Below are positions 37,101-47,839 of a stretch of DNA of 64,000 nt, one piece after another. Both the position numbers and the translations under genes were made by a program. How positions within the stretch are numbered: position 1 is the stretch's first letter; each line of letters opens with the position of its first letter. The notes under the pieces are model-generated. The model was not told where the DNA came from and made no database searches. It saw nothing but the letters and a program-made list of their open reading frames with translations. Source of the DNA: Nissolia schottii. Taxonomy: Eukaryota; Streptophyta; Magnoliopsida; Fabales; Fabaceae. The stretch lies in contig QANU01064559.1 in the NCBI GenBank assembly GCA_003254905.1, positions 184,504-248,503 on the forward strand, written 5' to 3'.

Positions 37101-38619
37101 AAATTACATGAGAAGAAATGAAATGCATCTCATCTAATTATATTTACTTATAATGTTAGAAATTTAAATGTTAGAGTCGCTACTTTAAAAAGAACTTTAA
37201 TCACCAAACAATTACCATTAACTCGAATTTGTGTGAATACTTTCATAAAAAAATAAATAATTAATATATAATTATAGCACACTGCAACCACTGCAGCTGG
37301 CATTTGCAAACCTAGCTCAACTCTGAATATATATCTTGTTGATGTTGCCCAATTTTTTGCTTTTATTCTCCTTCAATATTCTAGCTCACAGATTTTGACT
37401 TTCAAAAATTAGAAGTTAATTAAAATATGGACACAATAACTGTGAAGAAAAAGCTACACACCCTAACCATTCAATTTCAGGGAGGACAAAATGAACTATT
37501 CTAGCTTTCTCTGTTTTACTGATTTAAACAGATCAATAATGGTCCATAACTTACTAGACATTCAGTTTTATTTATTTATTTGTTATTTTTTTCTCTCTTC
37601 TTTAATTTGACTTTTCTTCTTCCTTACTTTAATTTCCCTGCATGTGAGGTATATAAGATTTATTAAAAAACACACACACACACAAGTTGTCTTGTATATA
37701 TGTTGCTTCCAAGAGAAGAAAAATATATGTTGATACATTTATGTTTGGAAAGGTAAGAGATTCAACATTTCTCTCAAACTTTTTGTTTTTTATTGGCTAG
37801 AATGATTTGACATGACATTAAATCTTAGATAAATAAATAAGTTAGATCACTTTTTTATATATAATAATTATTATTATTTTATGTAAAAATTGACTGAATA
37901 ACAACATTACTCAATTTAAGGTTTTATACGAGATTATTGGTTTAAATCTCAGTTTATTGATATACCAAAAGAAGTCATAATAATTATGTAGGTATACAAA
38001 ATTCTATTTTTTTTTCTAGCAACATATTTTTTTTCCTTCTCATTTGAACATCTTACAAATCAAATAATTTAATTTTTTGATCCGCATATCACGCCCTGTC
38101 ATTATCGAAACAGCACTTCAACTGCTACCTTCCACAAAATTGCAGCAGAAAGTGAATTAAAAATATATGGTGGTACTAATTAAAGTACACTTCTTCCTTC
38201 AGAGATTGCAAACACGAGTTCACACTTGCATTTTATTCATATCTCTTCTACTAAAGAGAGAAAATTTTATGAAACCAATGAACGTATACATATTATAAAA
38301 TATTAATAGTAATGATTAGTGCAGCTTATATAGTTACGCATAAACATATATAAAATTAATTTGAAGGCGTGGCTCTGTGACCAGCTCATAAGATTGGTCG
38401 TTGTCACATTTTTTTTTGCAGCTACTTCCATGGTCAAAAATTGAACTTGCAATTAATTGTTGGTCAACTAATAGCCAGTAGTGTATGAAGATTGGAGGAT
38501 GGAGATAGCTGGTGAAGGAAGAGAATATAATAATGGAAACCCTCCAATTATATTAATGTCCTAAATTGGGAAAGAATATGAAAGAATGCAACAGGTAGTT
38601 GGATTAGACCCAAACCCGG
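37101..38619. other. Intergenic DNA, no supported gene
   Basis: AT-rich, with a short (CA)n tract near 37670-37684. No reading frame or RNA gene recognised. Confidence 0.45.
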
Positions 38620-39060
38620 CTTTATTTTTTTTGGATAGAGCCAACTCTTTAAGTCTTAACTCGGTTTAGTAATGAATTGAGATGAATGACAGAGCCAAAC
38701 TAAGTGAAACTAGTTTTGAAACCTTTTAAAAGATTTTGACATCAGTTATATTTAACAAAATTGTAAAATTTTATAAACAATAAATAAAGTAAAGTGATAT
38801 TTTTATATGTATAAAAATAACATTACATTCTGAAAAATATATTAGTTAAAGTATAAAAGCTTATAATTTATCGCTAATTATTTAAGAAAAATATTAACTT
38901 TTAAATAATTATATAATTTTGAGTTACATCAAGTCAATCCAAAATATAACTTAAATTTGGTCCAGAAAGCACACTAAAGCGAATTTCATAACTCAAACTA
39001 GGTTAAAGAATTTTTGGATCGGTTAGTCTAAACAACGGACTAATCAAATGACTAGAACTA
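38620..39060. repeat. Inverted copy of the 33.8-34.7 kb repeat family
   Basis: Contains ATAATTTATCGCTAATTATTT and AACATTACATTCTG. These correspond, in reverse orientation, to AATTAGTGATAAATTAT and the TACATAATGTCAT region of the copy at 34150-34660. The flanks carry TCAAGTCAATCC and AACTCAAACTAGG. Confidence 0.45.
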
Positions 39061-39582
39061 CGCCAGAAACAAAAGAGTGTCATGTTATGAAAAAAATAAA
39101 AATAAAAAAGATAAAAATTTTATCATTCAATCCGTTATATATATAATGAGAAATTTGTAGAAAACAACCTGTATCCCTCAAAATAATGTGTTTGCCTTTT
39201 CTAGTGATCATCGATGATGTCAATGCATGCGTGGCTAAACCCAATCAAAACCCTCCTCTGCCTCTTTAATTTAATTTAATTAACTGTTCATCTCATCATC
39301 ATCCTCCAAAACAAAAGCTTCCTCTTTCTCTTGCAGCTTTTCAGAGCCATATATAAATTTGGACGGTGTTCTGATTGTAACTAGATAAGAATCTTCACTT
39401 GTCACATAATCACTTTTATGTGATGTATTATTATTACTACTACTACATAACTATACAAATTAAAAGCCAAAGATTCTTCTTACACTTTATTCATGATAAA
39501 ATTTGATGCCCGCTAACCAATCTGATTGGCTGGCAATGCTGCTCATACCCATATTATATACTTTTTTTTTTCTTTTTGTGTT

Positions 39583-39717
39583 ATTTGTGCATCAATTTTA
39601 GTGTAAATATTAAGTCTTCCTTCTCATACACATCATGGAATTCATAACGTGAGCGTGAGCCTTATAATGTGTATGAGAAGGAATAATTGGTGTCTACACT
39701 AAGTTTGGTGTACAAAT
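39583..39717. repeat. 135-bp hairpin (mini-MITE or small-RNA-like foldback)
   Basis: The left arm begins ATTTGTGCATCAATTTTAGT and ends CCTTCTCATACACAT. The right arm is its inverse (ATGTGTATGAGAAGG through TTTGGTGTACAAAT). Arms of about 50 bases have few mismatches, around a loop of about 35 bases containing GTGAGCGTGAGC. There is no coding potential. A transcript could fold into a long stem, as in MITE-derived small-RNA loci; expression is unknown. Confidence 0.7.
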
Positions 39718-40191
39718 GGTTGCGCGCAAAATCAATTCATGATATTGGTAATTGGGAAGTCATGTGACTTTGGACTGTGATTGATGAATTAAGTGGAAGA
39801 ATAGAGTATACGGTGGTGGCAAGCAAGTGATAAAGATAAGGAAAATTGGCTCACTAACCATCAGAAATGCAAGGAGAGCATAGTAGCATACTATCTTCGA
39901 AACAACAATGAGAAGTTTTGGAAATTAATGAATTGAATGTAATACTTGTAGGTTGTAGCTTAGTTAGAAGTTTTTGGTGTATTTTGTAAACAACTTTTAT
40001 ATGTTTTGTGCTTTAAATTAGGAGGATGATGTACTCTTTTTCCCTAAATAAACAAGGGTTTCTTCCATTGGATTTTTTCTAGAGTTTTTAGTTTTGCACA
40101 GTGACTTTTGAAACTTTGTAATGGTGTTTCTTCCCCGATCGTTTTCTTAGTTGCGGTGGTAATAAGAATGTCATTACTTATAAAAAAAATA

Positions 40192-40204
<13 letters not shown>

Positions 40205-40264
<60 letters not shown>
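40205..40264. repeat. (TG)30 microsatellite preceded by (AT)7
   Basis: 30 uninterrupted TG units directly following an AT tract at 40192-40205. This is a typical compound, highly mutable plant microsatellite with Z-DNA potential. Confidence 0.97.
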
Positions 40265-40267
<3 letters not shown>

Positions 40268-41006
40268 GTGAGTTTGTAAGCAGTTTTCTGCTCAAGACCC
40301 ATAAATGGAAGGGAGGCTTTTTTTCCTTGCTTTTTCTTGGAACAGAAAAAAGTTTCCAACCCAATTCCTTAAAAGAATTCTGAGGGGAGAAAAAATGGAA
40401 AAAATTATGATATGTTACACTCTAATTTTATAAGAATAACGATAACTAAGCTAGTTTAGGAAGTGACAAGAAAGTTGTGTGTGGGTGGTGTATTTCTTTT
40501 GAAGAAATGGAGAGGAGCTGAAATTAAGGACGACAAATATCAAGGTTCCCTAATAAAATAGCTTTTTCACAATCTTAAGAAGTATACCTGTTAAGGTAAT
40601 AACAGGAGAGTGAATTTTTTTTAATTTCTTTTTCGTACAATTAATGACATTCTTTTCTCATTCATCTCTTCCTCCCGCCGGTCAGTCAATACTGTGTCCA
40701 TTAACACTTGATTCTATTTACTCACTTCTCCTCTTCCAAGTGGTGAAACCCACATTGCTTAATTTCAATTGCCGCTTGCTACCTATCCAATCAATGACAA
40801 ATCCTAATTAATGTAAAGAGAAAAAACACAAACAAGTGCCGAAAAGGAAAACATAATTAGTCTAATATACGTGTTATTGGAATGGGAATATATATGATGA
40901 AGGATTGAGACAAGAGTAGTGTTTTGTGTGTAAATGAATGGGCGACCAAAAGAAAAAAAAAACAGAACACACGAAGAAGAGGAAGATCCAAAATAAACAA
41001 TACACA

Positions 41007-41198
41007 ATGGGTTCGGTTGCTGCAGAACTAGGCTTAGAGGAGCAACCACGGCTTGAGGTTGGTGGCGCCATCAACATTCTCTCACGGCACTGCAGAAAAC
41101 GGCATCCTAATCAGGGGGTCATGGCTGGAGTCGCCGGAGCGACCATCCACGGCGGCCGCAGAGTGACTTTTGGGCAAGCAAGGAGGTGGCTAGGGTAA
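41007..41198 (+). other. GC-rich segment, possible gene fragment (63-codon frame)
   Basis: About 190 bases stand out as GC-rich in AT-rich surroundings. The frame from the ATG at 41007 starts MGSVAAELGLEE and includes GVAGATIHGGRRVTFGQ. I do not recognise the family. Composition suggests a captured or decayed exon rather than random sequence. No splice context or promoter can be defended, and the element starting at 41339 may have truncated whatever stood here. Confidence 0.3.
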
Positions 41199-41338
41199 GA
41201 AAGGAGACAAGATTGTGGGTTGCTTAAAATTATTTATAATCCTCATTATATAATCAATTTAAGATCAATTTTTAATCTATATTTGGAACGTTTCAAAATT
41301 ACTACTCATGCTCTTTCATCTAGATAATCCATTATAAT

Positions 41339-42674
41339 TGTCATACTATTTTTCTAAATTTTTATTTTCCCATGACATTTAGAGCTAGGATGATGTTTTG
41401 AGTCATACATGGACTAAGGGCCGTGGCCCTATGTTGGAAGATCTAGTAAATACAAGGTTCATAAGGCTTTAATATTCATGGACTTAGAAATTTTTCTAAG
41501 TGTTGATCAGGAATCATGACAGATGAGGCACATGACAACTCGATGGAGGAGGATGAAAGTTACTTCTAATCTGAAGGTCCAAGATGTGACACATGGCACG
41601 ACAAAACGAATGTAGATGATAGTTACATTTCGATCCAATAGTCCAAGGCATGACATATGGCATGACAGGGCAAAGATTCATGACTATTAATCTCTAGATC
41701 CAAGGGTTGATTGAGATGACACGTGGCACCAAGGCTCTGAAACATGAGACAATTAAACAACAAATTTGAAGGTTATTAAGACGACAAGTGACTCGTTGGA
41801 TTGGAGACACGTGAACAAATGAAGCTCCTCGTAAGGAAGAATAGTTTGGCGTGCGGATTCAAATTCAAAGGTTGTGACGCTGAGGGTGCCAGAAGGCGAT
41901 TATGTAAATGTCAGGTCTCAATTTTCTTTATACATAGAACCCTTTAGGCACATATTTTCTCAAGATTTAGGATCCACTCACTTGCATACACTCTGACATG
42001 CTCGCCCACGCCTCCAATGGCACATCAGAGGATGAGAAAAACCAAGTACACATCTTGGACTTCTTCCTTTTCTTTTCTTCTTTAGACTAGACTAGTTTAA
42101 ACAATTTTATTTTCCTTTTCCTGAGGATTTCTTTATAGTTCTATCACTTTGATATTGTCTGTAAGATATAATTTCTGCAATTAAGTATCTATACACAAGT
42201 ATTTGTGCTCATAACTTTGAAACCGAAACTTAAACAAACAAGAAACATTAACATGTCCCTTAATTGTCAAGTTCTTAACAATTTCTTCTCTACTCCTCAC
42301 TTTGGAACTAGAACTTGGATAAAATAATTAAGTGACAATCAAAATCCGTACATTGGCATTTACAGTGAAAACTGTCGAGTAACTTTGTATATTACACCAT
42401 AATTCAAGTTTCTATACAATTGCTTTGCACACACCACTCTAGAACTAAAACTTGCAACTAATTTACAAAAGTCATAAATTGAAAACTCTAGTGCATTCTA
42501 TTGAGTATAGAGCAATAACACAAGGGATAAACATATATTTCTCAAACACTTTAAATATGTTTTTGAGACTCCACAAGGGGAACCATTTCAGCTCCCCGAA
42601 TTGAGATCTTGAAATAAGGTGAACTCATCGATTATTTGTTGTCGATAGTAAAACCAAAAACCACTGAAAATAAA
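41339..42674 (+). repeat. 5' LTR of the 41-47 kb retrotransposon
   Basis: It starts TGTCATACTA and ends near CCACTGAAAATAAA. It parallels the 3' LTR throughout: shared phrases include CTTGCATACACTCT, ATCATGACAGATG/GTCATGACAGATG, CGATTATTTGTTGTCGA and GTTTCTATACA. The middle contains TTTATACATAGAACCC (about 41928-41943), a possible promoter TATA at a position expected for an LTR. Confidence 0.8.
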
Positions 42675-42694
42675 TTGGCACACTCAATGGGACC
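42675..42694 (+). promoter_or_regulatory. Primer-binding-site-like sequence
   Basis: TTGGCACACTCAATGGGACC directly follows the 5' LTR. It keeps the TTGGC...GGG-CC shape of plant gypsy PBS sequences (TTGGCGCCC...GGGGCC type) with several changes. The tRNA cannot be assigned with confidence. Confidence 0.5.
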
Positions 42695-42718
42695 AAGAGC
42701 ACAAAATTTCCATACCCC

Positions 42719-43178
42719 TGTAACATCCCACTTTTCGCTAAATGTAAACACTTATTTTCTGTTGTGTAGTAATCAATATTTAACAGTTAATTAGGCATAT
42801 TTGTGAACCATAAAATCATAAATTATAAATTAAATAATATTATTTACTTAGTCACGTTGATTCTGAAACTTCTGTCGGTTCGTTGATTGAAGTTACAGTT
42901 TAGAAGTTAAGATCAGGCTCGTTGGTCTACGGATCTCATTCTCTTTGTCTAAGGACCCTAGAGACCCATGTGAGACCCAATTTAGCTGTGTCTTGAAACT
43001 AATTATCCGTTTTAGTCCCTGTACTATATAGAAAATTAAAAAAGTTGCCTTTTACATTTTTATTTGACGAACCTCACATCGTGCACGTCCTTTCTTATAT
43101 GTGCACAGGGGGAAAAATTGGACATTACATATGCTCCCAAAATGGACCACTCTTATTTACCTTAAATAACTGAAAATA
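42719..43178 (+). mobile_element. LTR fragment nested in the 41-47 kb element
   Basis: It begins TGTAACATCCCACTTTTCGC, nearly the same start as the element at 18600 (TATAACATCCCACTTTTCC), so it is probably the left end of a related gypsy-type LTR in plus orientation. It runs into the inverted LTR-like sequence starting at 43179. No target duplication was found, so whether this and the next feature are one compound insertion is open. Confidence 0.5.
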
Positions 43179-43446
43179 TGTAACATTCTGGCTATAGTTC
43201 ATTGGAGCACTCTACTAACTAACATGAAGGTCAACTAACTAAATAACTAAAATTTTTACTAAAGATAACTCCACAACAATGTGAAGCTCACCACAGGAAC
43301 GTAGTTGACTACTAAAAGAGAGGAGCGGTATCCTCGCCATGGTCTATAACTAAAAAACAATATATGAAGGTGTGAGTTATCATCTTAGTGAGCGGGATCA
43401 TGACCACATGGGACAATTCATATACAAGGTACATGTCATGCATTAC

Positions 43447-43485
<39 letters not shown>

Positions 43486-44449
43486 TACTTTAAAACATTT
43501 ATAATAATAATACTTAATAATAAAACATAATCTTATCTGAAACATAATTATTAAATAAGGAAGATACCTAGACAGATGGAACAAGCATTATGGTCTAGCT
43601 TATAATGAACTACCAAAGCACCTTGGTCCTGATAGCTAATGATAATACTATTCTATCCGGGCCCTTAGATTCATGATAGTTAGTTCTAATTCTAACTACA
43701 ATGGTCCCAAGGGTTAACGTAGAGTGTCCTTGACTTACAGTTCTATCCTAGATATAAATTCCTTAAAATAGTTCTTAAACATAATAACTGATAACTGAAC
43801 TAAAGTTTTTCCTCTTAGGGTTTCATGTAACATACACATACATCATGCTCATCTTAGACATAAATAAAATAAATCGTCCCATTCCTTTCTAAAATAGTTT
43901 TCATGAGTTCTAAAATAATTTCATAAATATTTTCTATAAATGAAAGACATAAATAATTTATAAAATAAAAAGATATAATTAACTTATCATAAAAAGATAT
44001 CTGGAATTCTAAAACATGCATAAAAATATTTCACAAAAATAATACTAATGGCAACACATGTCGTGATTAACGCCACTCACCTGGAAATGGCTGACGGCTA
44101 AGGAGCACTAACACTAAAAGCTCCTAACAACCTACGTGGAGGCACTACTTCCCCCACAAACAGAAGAATAAGAGAAAGAATGAAAATATAACTAGAGGTG
44201 AGAGAAAGTTTAAGCTCAAAGCATAACCTTCAGAGGTCTCTGAGTGAATTAACAAATAAAAATACTCAGGAGAACCTTCTATTTATAGGAAAAACTGACT
44301 TGAAATCCAAGTCAAATTAACCGAGTCGTTGTAACACTCTACGAGCATTACAACGCTCGACTCTATCGTGTCGCTGTAGCGCGCTGGGAACGCTGCAATG
44401 ACTTGTTGTTTCCTTCTTCTTTTTTTTTAGAAAACTATGGGTTGTTACA
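43179..44449 (-). mobile_element. Probable solo LTR in reverse orientation, ~1.27 kb
   Basis: Read on the minus strand it starts TGTAACAACCCATAG and ends GCCAGAATGTTACA, the TG...CA ends of an LTR. It contains a convincing TATA box, CCTATAAATAGAAGG (plus-strand 44277-44292 region). The 42719 end TGTAACATCCCA and this 44449 end also form a 12-base inverted terminus with one mismatch, so the whole 42719-44449 could instead be one inserted unit. The sequence TGAAAA flanks both 43177 and 44450, a possible degraded duplication. It contains an (AT)n tract at 43449-43483. Confidence 0.55.
43449..43483. repeat. (AT)n microsatellite within the nested LTR
   Basis: About 17 uninterrupted units. Confidence 0.95.
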
Positions 44450-44553
44450 TTGAAAAACAAAGTTTCCTACCTTCTACAATCATGCTAGCCAAAGGCATAA
44501 AGGTAGTGGGTTTCATCTGAATAGTTTGGGTGCAAAACACAATGACATTTTAG

Positions 44554-45273
44554 TCAATAGAAAAGGAATGCCCCATGTTCATCATCTAAGACAGGGCCTT
44601 TGTCACGACCCATGTTTTGATAGATAAAAGTGGAATAGGTGGTGGAGGAAAGGTTAATGTTGTAAGTCCTTGGGGTACGACATGAACTGCTGGGCAAAAT
44701 GTATTCACCTATCAGTGAGAGCCTTATGAGGACGATGACATCGAAAAGTGTAGGCCCCATCATGCCATAAGGGACATGGAAACTATTAGTAGTTTTACAC
44801 CAAAAATATAGGGTAGCTCCCATCAGATCAACATTGAACCTAAACGTCTCTTTACTGATTTTGATTATATCATATATGCCTATAGATTTCTAGTATTTAG
44901 AATTGGCAACCTCTACCCTAGCTAATTATTTGGGATAAGGATTCTTGACTTTGGAGAGGTTCTTGAAAAATCTATTATCCTTCTGAAAATAACCGATAAG
45001 GATGGACTTATTAAAGGCGACAAAGTGATGCTCAAAAGAGAAAAAGAAACAATGGGTCATACCAAAAGCTTCGAAAAGATAAATAAGCGAACCCACAAAA
45101 GCATGAGTCTTTTCGCCAATGGTGAAGGGGAGTAATACCTTCGTCTTCCAAAGTTTTGACTTTCCCACGTCAGGATCAAGGGTAAACCCACGTTTTCCAC
45201 CAGGAGTAAGTTGGGAAGATGAAGCCACACTCTTGGGAGTTCTTGGTAGCCATGGATATGAGAACTTGAGCAA
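44554..45273 (-). pseudogene. Antisense ORF in the retrotransposon, plant-mobile-domain (PMD)-like, broken
   Basis: Two open stretches (44926-45273, 115 codons; 44554-44823, 89 codons) lie in the same minus-strand frame. The gap of about 100 bases between them also reads through, with only two stops, so this is one decayed reading frame of about 240 codons. The second part contains TNSFHVPYGMMGPTLFDV followed by I-R-L and IGEYILPS. I recognise this as the pattern of the plant mobile domain (the aminotransferase-like domain of MAIN/MAIL proteins and of extra ORFs in plant transposons). It is antisense to the element, as reported for additional ORFs of Tat-lineage gypsy elements. The first part (SSSQLTPGGKRGF, FEHHFVAFNKS) is unassigned. 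It is not functional as it stands. Family recognition is from memory of the motif, so confidence is moderate. Confidence 0.55.
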
Positions 45274-45792
45274 CTTCTAAAGCAAACAGGAAATAGAATT
45301 TCTTGCAACAACAGAAAGTTTGAGAAGAAGGAAATATTATGTTTATTTTCAAAATAAAAATGAAGGATGATCAAATGAGATGAATTCTCTTTACAAATCG
45401 GGGTTTTATAGCCCTGGAAACATACAGGGGAAGCTATAAGTGCAGGGAACAGTCACATCCAATCAAGCTCAATCGCACGGTTGTAACCGCTCTGAGATGC
45501 ATGCACTCATCTAATCATGCTCAGTACTCTGCAACTAAGAGTAAATAGTCATGATTATGGTTCCTAAAACCCAAAGGTCAGGGTTTTTATTTCAATTAAA
45601 TAATACTTCCAAATTAAAATTTGGAAGGGAAATTCAAAGGGTTAGGAGAATTAAAGTAATTTAAAAATTAATGGTTACTACTTTTATACAAGGGTATAAT
45701 AAAATAATCCTAATTTTCGAGGCAAAAAACTAAAAAATTTCCATTCATTCTCAATCAAGTGTCGTCAAAATGACAAAATCTAAGGGACGTCA

Positions 45793-47112
45793 TGTTATAC
45801 TAAAATTTTTATTTCTCCAAGATAATTGGAGGATGGCATTTTGAGTTGCGACAGAATTAAGGGCATCGACCCTAAGGTTGGAAGACCAATGAACATAAGG
45901 TCCAATGGGCTCTAATTAATGGACTTAGAAAAATTATAAGCTTTATGCTAAAGTCATGACAGATGGGGTGCATGACGACTTGCTCAGGGAGGCCAACGGT
46001 TACTTTTGATCTAAAGGCCCAAAACATGACATGTGGCTTGACGACATGAAGGCGGGTGACAATTATATTTTCATCCAACAATGTAAGGTGTGACACATTG
46101 TGTGATGATGCGAAATTCCATGACAATTATTCTCTATATCCAAGGGTTGACAAGTTGACACATTACATCAAGACTCTGAAAGCTCACAACAGTTATCAAG
46201 GAATCTGAGGGTTAATAATGCGACAAGTGGATTATTTGATTGAGGATGCGTGGAATTGAAGCTCTGCGTTTTGAAGGTTTCTCGTCAAGAGGTGTAATTT
46301 AGCGACCAGAATTCAAATTGAAAAGCTGCAATGCAAAGGCTCTGGAAGGAAATTTTGTAATCATCAAGGGTCATTTTTCTCAATAAATTGAACCCATCAG
46401 ACACATTCTTAAGTTTCCAAGATCACACACTTGCATACACTCTTACACGCTCGCCTTATGCCCCCAGTGGCATTACAGAGCACAAGAAAAGCCAAGTACA
46501 TATCCTGAACTCTACCCTTTTCTTTTCTCTTTTAGATTAGACACCCTTTCTTAGGATTTTCTTTCTTGGTAATTCTGTCACTTCAAACCTATTTGTAAGA
46601 CATTATTTTATGCAATTAAGTTTCTATACACAAGTAATTGTACTTATAACTCCAGAACCAAAATTTAATCAAACAAGAAACATAAAAACAATGCTTAATT
46701 GTCAAGTTATTAACAATTTATCTTCTGCTCCTCACTCTGAACTAGAACTTGAATAAAAAACAATTAAGTTGCAAGCAAAATCCATACATTGTCACTGAGA
46801 GTACAATCTGTCGAGTAGTTCTATATATTACTCATACAATCAAGTTTCTATACATTTGCCTTTGTGCACATCATTCTAGAACTAAAACTTGAGTGCAAAC
46901 TTACAAATGTCATAAATTGACAACTCTAGTGCCATCTATTGAGAACATAACAATAATACAAGGGAAAAATATACATATTTCTTGGGAACTTCAATTACAT
47001 TTCTGAGACTAGACAAGAGGAATCATTTCATTTCCTCGAATTGAGATCATGAAACAAGATGGACTTGTCGATTATTTGTTGTCGACAGTAATACCAAACC
47101 ACCAAAAACAAC
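45793..47112 (+). repeat. 3' LTR of the 41-47 kb retrotransposon
   Basis: It starts TGTTATACTAAAATTTTTA after TCTAAGGGACGTCA, a weak polypurine tract. It ends near CCAAAAACAACA, only about 700 bases before the LAP6-type start codon. It aligns collinearly with the 5' LTR but with many substitutions and small indels. Confidence 0.8.
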
Positions 47113-47757
47113 ATGTTATGCTATTTTTCTCTCATAACTAACGAAAACTATTGACATGACACAAATATTGTTGACATGTGTATAAGTTGATGTGACATTG
47201 ATTGTGTCACATAAATACTTTTTGCTAGTTACATGATAAGGTTTGTATCATAAAAGACCAACTTAAAGAAAAAAATTTAAAGATAAGAAACCAAATTAAA
47301 AAATAAATAAATAAAGACGAGAAGGAAAAAGTTATTTTGCCAAAATAATTAATTAATTTGTGCATTGATCTTAGAATTGTTTTCTTCACCTGGATAATAT
47401 ATATCATGAATTAAAAAATTTAGAAGGCCAGCTCAATTTTAGCACAGGATACGTTTATCTTGAAACAATAAACATTGATAATTTTTGCTGATTATTTCCT
47501 CCCTAGCTTCCCAGCCCAGTTGCTTTACACTAGCGTGCCTTATTTTGTTAGTTTATTTCACACTGAAAGTTGATTGCTGATTAGATAGGGATTGGGTGGT
47601 AAACTCATGAGAAAGTAAAAGATTGTTGATCCGTCAAAGCATTCACATCGTAACCATGAACTTAAAATTGTTAGCAAAAACCAGCGATGTAGTAGTTGCT
47701 CACAACATGCGGGACTTGCTTGACACCAACCCCTCTCCTATCACAAAGCAAGTTACC
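47113..47757. other. Intergenic DNA and promoter region of the LAP6-type gene
   Basis: AT-rich sequence between the retrotransposon and the gene. The open frame at 47671-47970 on the minus strand is a shadow of exon 1. Tapetum-specific control elements cannot be named with confidence by eye. Confidence 0.45.
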
Positions 47758-47768
47758 ATTTATAAGCC
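47758..47768 (+). promoter_or_regulatory. Probable TATA box of the LAP6-type gene
   Basis: ATTTATAAGCC lies about 75 bases upstream of the start codon. This predicts transcription starting near 47790 and a 5' UTR of about 45 bases. Confidence 0.55.
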
Positions 47769-47785
47769 CGTAACAATTGAGAATT

Positions 47786-47839
47786 ATGGGTAAGTCAACA
47801 GTAGAAGCTAAAATATTTGGTAAAGCCTCAGGAAGATGA
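47786..47839 (+). promoter_or_regulatory. Upstream ORF, 17 codons, stop overlaps the LAP6-type start (ATGA)
   Basis: An ATG at 47786 opens a 17-codon frame (begins MGKSTVEAK) whose TGA at 47837-47839 overlaps the main ATG at 47836-47838. It is in the -1 frame relative to the main gene. Whether it is in the mRNA depends on the true transcription start, which the TATA box places within a few bases of this ATG. If included, it could lower translation or act by termination-reinitiation. Confidence 0.5.

Larger units (their letters stand above)
39718..41338. other. Intergenic DNA with a large (TG)n tract and a GC-rich fragment
   Basis: It contains the (TG)30 repeat listed separately. The open frames spanning it (both strands, 40044-40383) are repeat artefacts encoding runs of His-Thr or Cys-Val. 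No supported gene beyond the doubtful fragment at 41007-41198. Confidence 0.5.
41339..47112 (+). mobile_element. Old LTR retrotransposon without gag-pol (Ty3/gypsy-like)
   Basis: Two direct LTRs of about 1.33 kb (41339-42674 and 45793-47112) flank an internal region. A primer-binding-like site lies directly after the left LTR, which fixes plus-strand orientation. After removing the nested sequence at 42719-44449 only about 1.4 kb of internal DNA remains. It holds no gag, protease, RT, RNase H or integrase, only a decayed antisense reading frame. The LTRs are clearly diverged by eye, so the insertion is old, and no target duplication survives. It resembles non-autonomous derivatives of the Tat lineage, which are known for extra ORFs near the 3' LTR; the lineage call is inference. 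Confidence 0.75.

Noticed and set aside
40044..40383. Frames through the (TG)n tract encoding His-Thr or Cys-Val runs
   Set aside because: Produced by the microsatellite; no flanking coding signal.
47113..47134. TGTTATGCTATTTTTCTCTC after the 3' LTR resembles the LTR start (TGTCATACTATTTTTC), suggesting an LTR-LTR junction
   Set aside because: Only about 20 bases match and similarity stops at once, so chance or a vague LTR boundary is more likely than a true tandem LTR.
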